A stretch of DNA of 64,000 nt from Engraulis encrasicolus (lineage: Eukaryota; Chordata; Actinopteri; Clupeiformes; Engraulidae), in NCBI RefSeq assembly GCF_034702125.1, contig NC_085860.1, forward strand, positions 50,994,936-51,058,935, written 5' to 3'. Both the position numbers and the translations under genes were made by a program. Position 1 is the stretch's first letter. Every line of letters begins with the position of its first letter. This document shows, piece by piece, positions 63,741-64,000 of this stretch. The notes under the pieces are model-generated. The model was not told where the DNA came from and ran no database searches. It saw only the letters and a list, made by a program, of their open reading frames with translations.

Positions 63741-64000
63741 CAGAGTAGGCAATACACAATATGGAATACACTCTCACTGCAGAGTAGACGATGGCACACT
63801 AGGAATAACGGCCGACGAGGTGTCCCGATATCAAGGGAAATAATGGACGAGGCGGAGCGTTCTAACAGCCCAACGGCGTAGCCAAAGGGCTGTTCACTTC
63901 ACCAAGTCCATTTTCCCTCGATATCGGGACACCTCGAAGGCTGTTATTTCGCTTATCACCCTGTTGGCAGCATTTAATTATTAATTTATTAATTTGTTGA
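63741..64000 (+). other. tdrd12 intron 20, start
   Basis: Contains an inverted repeat tcgaggtgtcccgatatc-like (about 63818 ggtgtcccgatatcaaggga against 63916 ccctcgatatcgggacacct), probably the centre of another foldback element that ends near 63955. Confidence 0.6.

Overview
This is about 64 kb of vertebrate nuclear DNA, almost certainly from a ray-finned (teleost) fish. The genes are split by GT-AG introns. The coding exons read as animal proteins, and the introns and spacers are full of fish-type elements: hAT and Tc1-like MITEs, tRNA-derived SINEs, and 3' ends of L2-like LINEs. Simple repeats include (GT)n, a 0.8 kb CT-rich tract and ACTAT/TTCTA pentamers. I assign no species.

Four protein-coding genes are supported. 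Exon by exon they keep reading frame and splice phase. (1) plekha7, + strand, about 1.45-13.08 kb: only the C-terminal half is inside the window; the N-terminal WW/PH part lies to the left. (2) The small acidic protein gene (human C11orf58/SMAP), - strand, 14.21-21.40 kb: complete, 5 exons, 191 aa. It converges on plekha7, as the human pair does on 11p15. (3) vps72 (YL1), + strand, 22.16-26.75 kb: complete, 6 exons, 400 aa, divergent from C11orf58 across a 756 bp spacer that probably holds both promoters. (4) tdrd12, + strand, from 28.53 kb to beyond the right edge: 20 exons seen, 934 codons. They cover the first Tudor region, a long repetitive proline-rich linker and most of the first lobe of a degenerate DEAD-like helicase domain.

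Functionally the genes are unrelated: junctional adaptor, small acidic protein, H2A.Z-exchange subunit and piRNA-pathway factor. They do not form a pathway. plekha7-C11orf58 is a conserved neighbourhood; vps72 and tdrd12 sit next to it here but on other chromosomes in human.

Most of the window is intron and repeat. Two patterns stand out. First, short duplications that contain an exon end plus its splice site recur at five places in three genes (plekha7 twice at donors and once at an acceptor, C11orf58 once, tdrd12 once). Two of these have expanded into minisatellites that carry many decoy donors. Second, hAT-like elements and foldbacks lie very close to splice sites. In vps72 the 8-bp target-site duplication of one MITE is itself the 5' splice site. 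In tdrd12 intron 19 (10.6 kb) two adjacent nests of transposons-within-transposons surround a duplicated, in-frame, potentially spliceable 30-bp microexon. I found no CRISPR array, rRNA, functional tRNA gene or intact viral gene.
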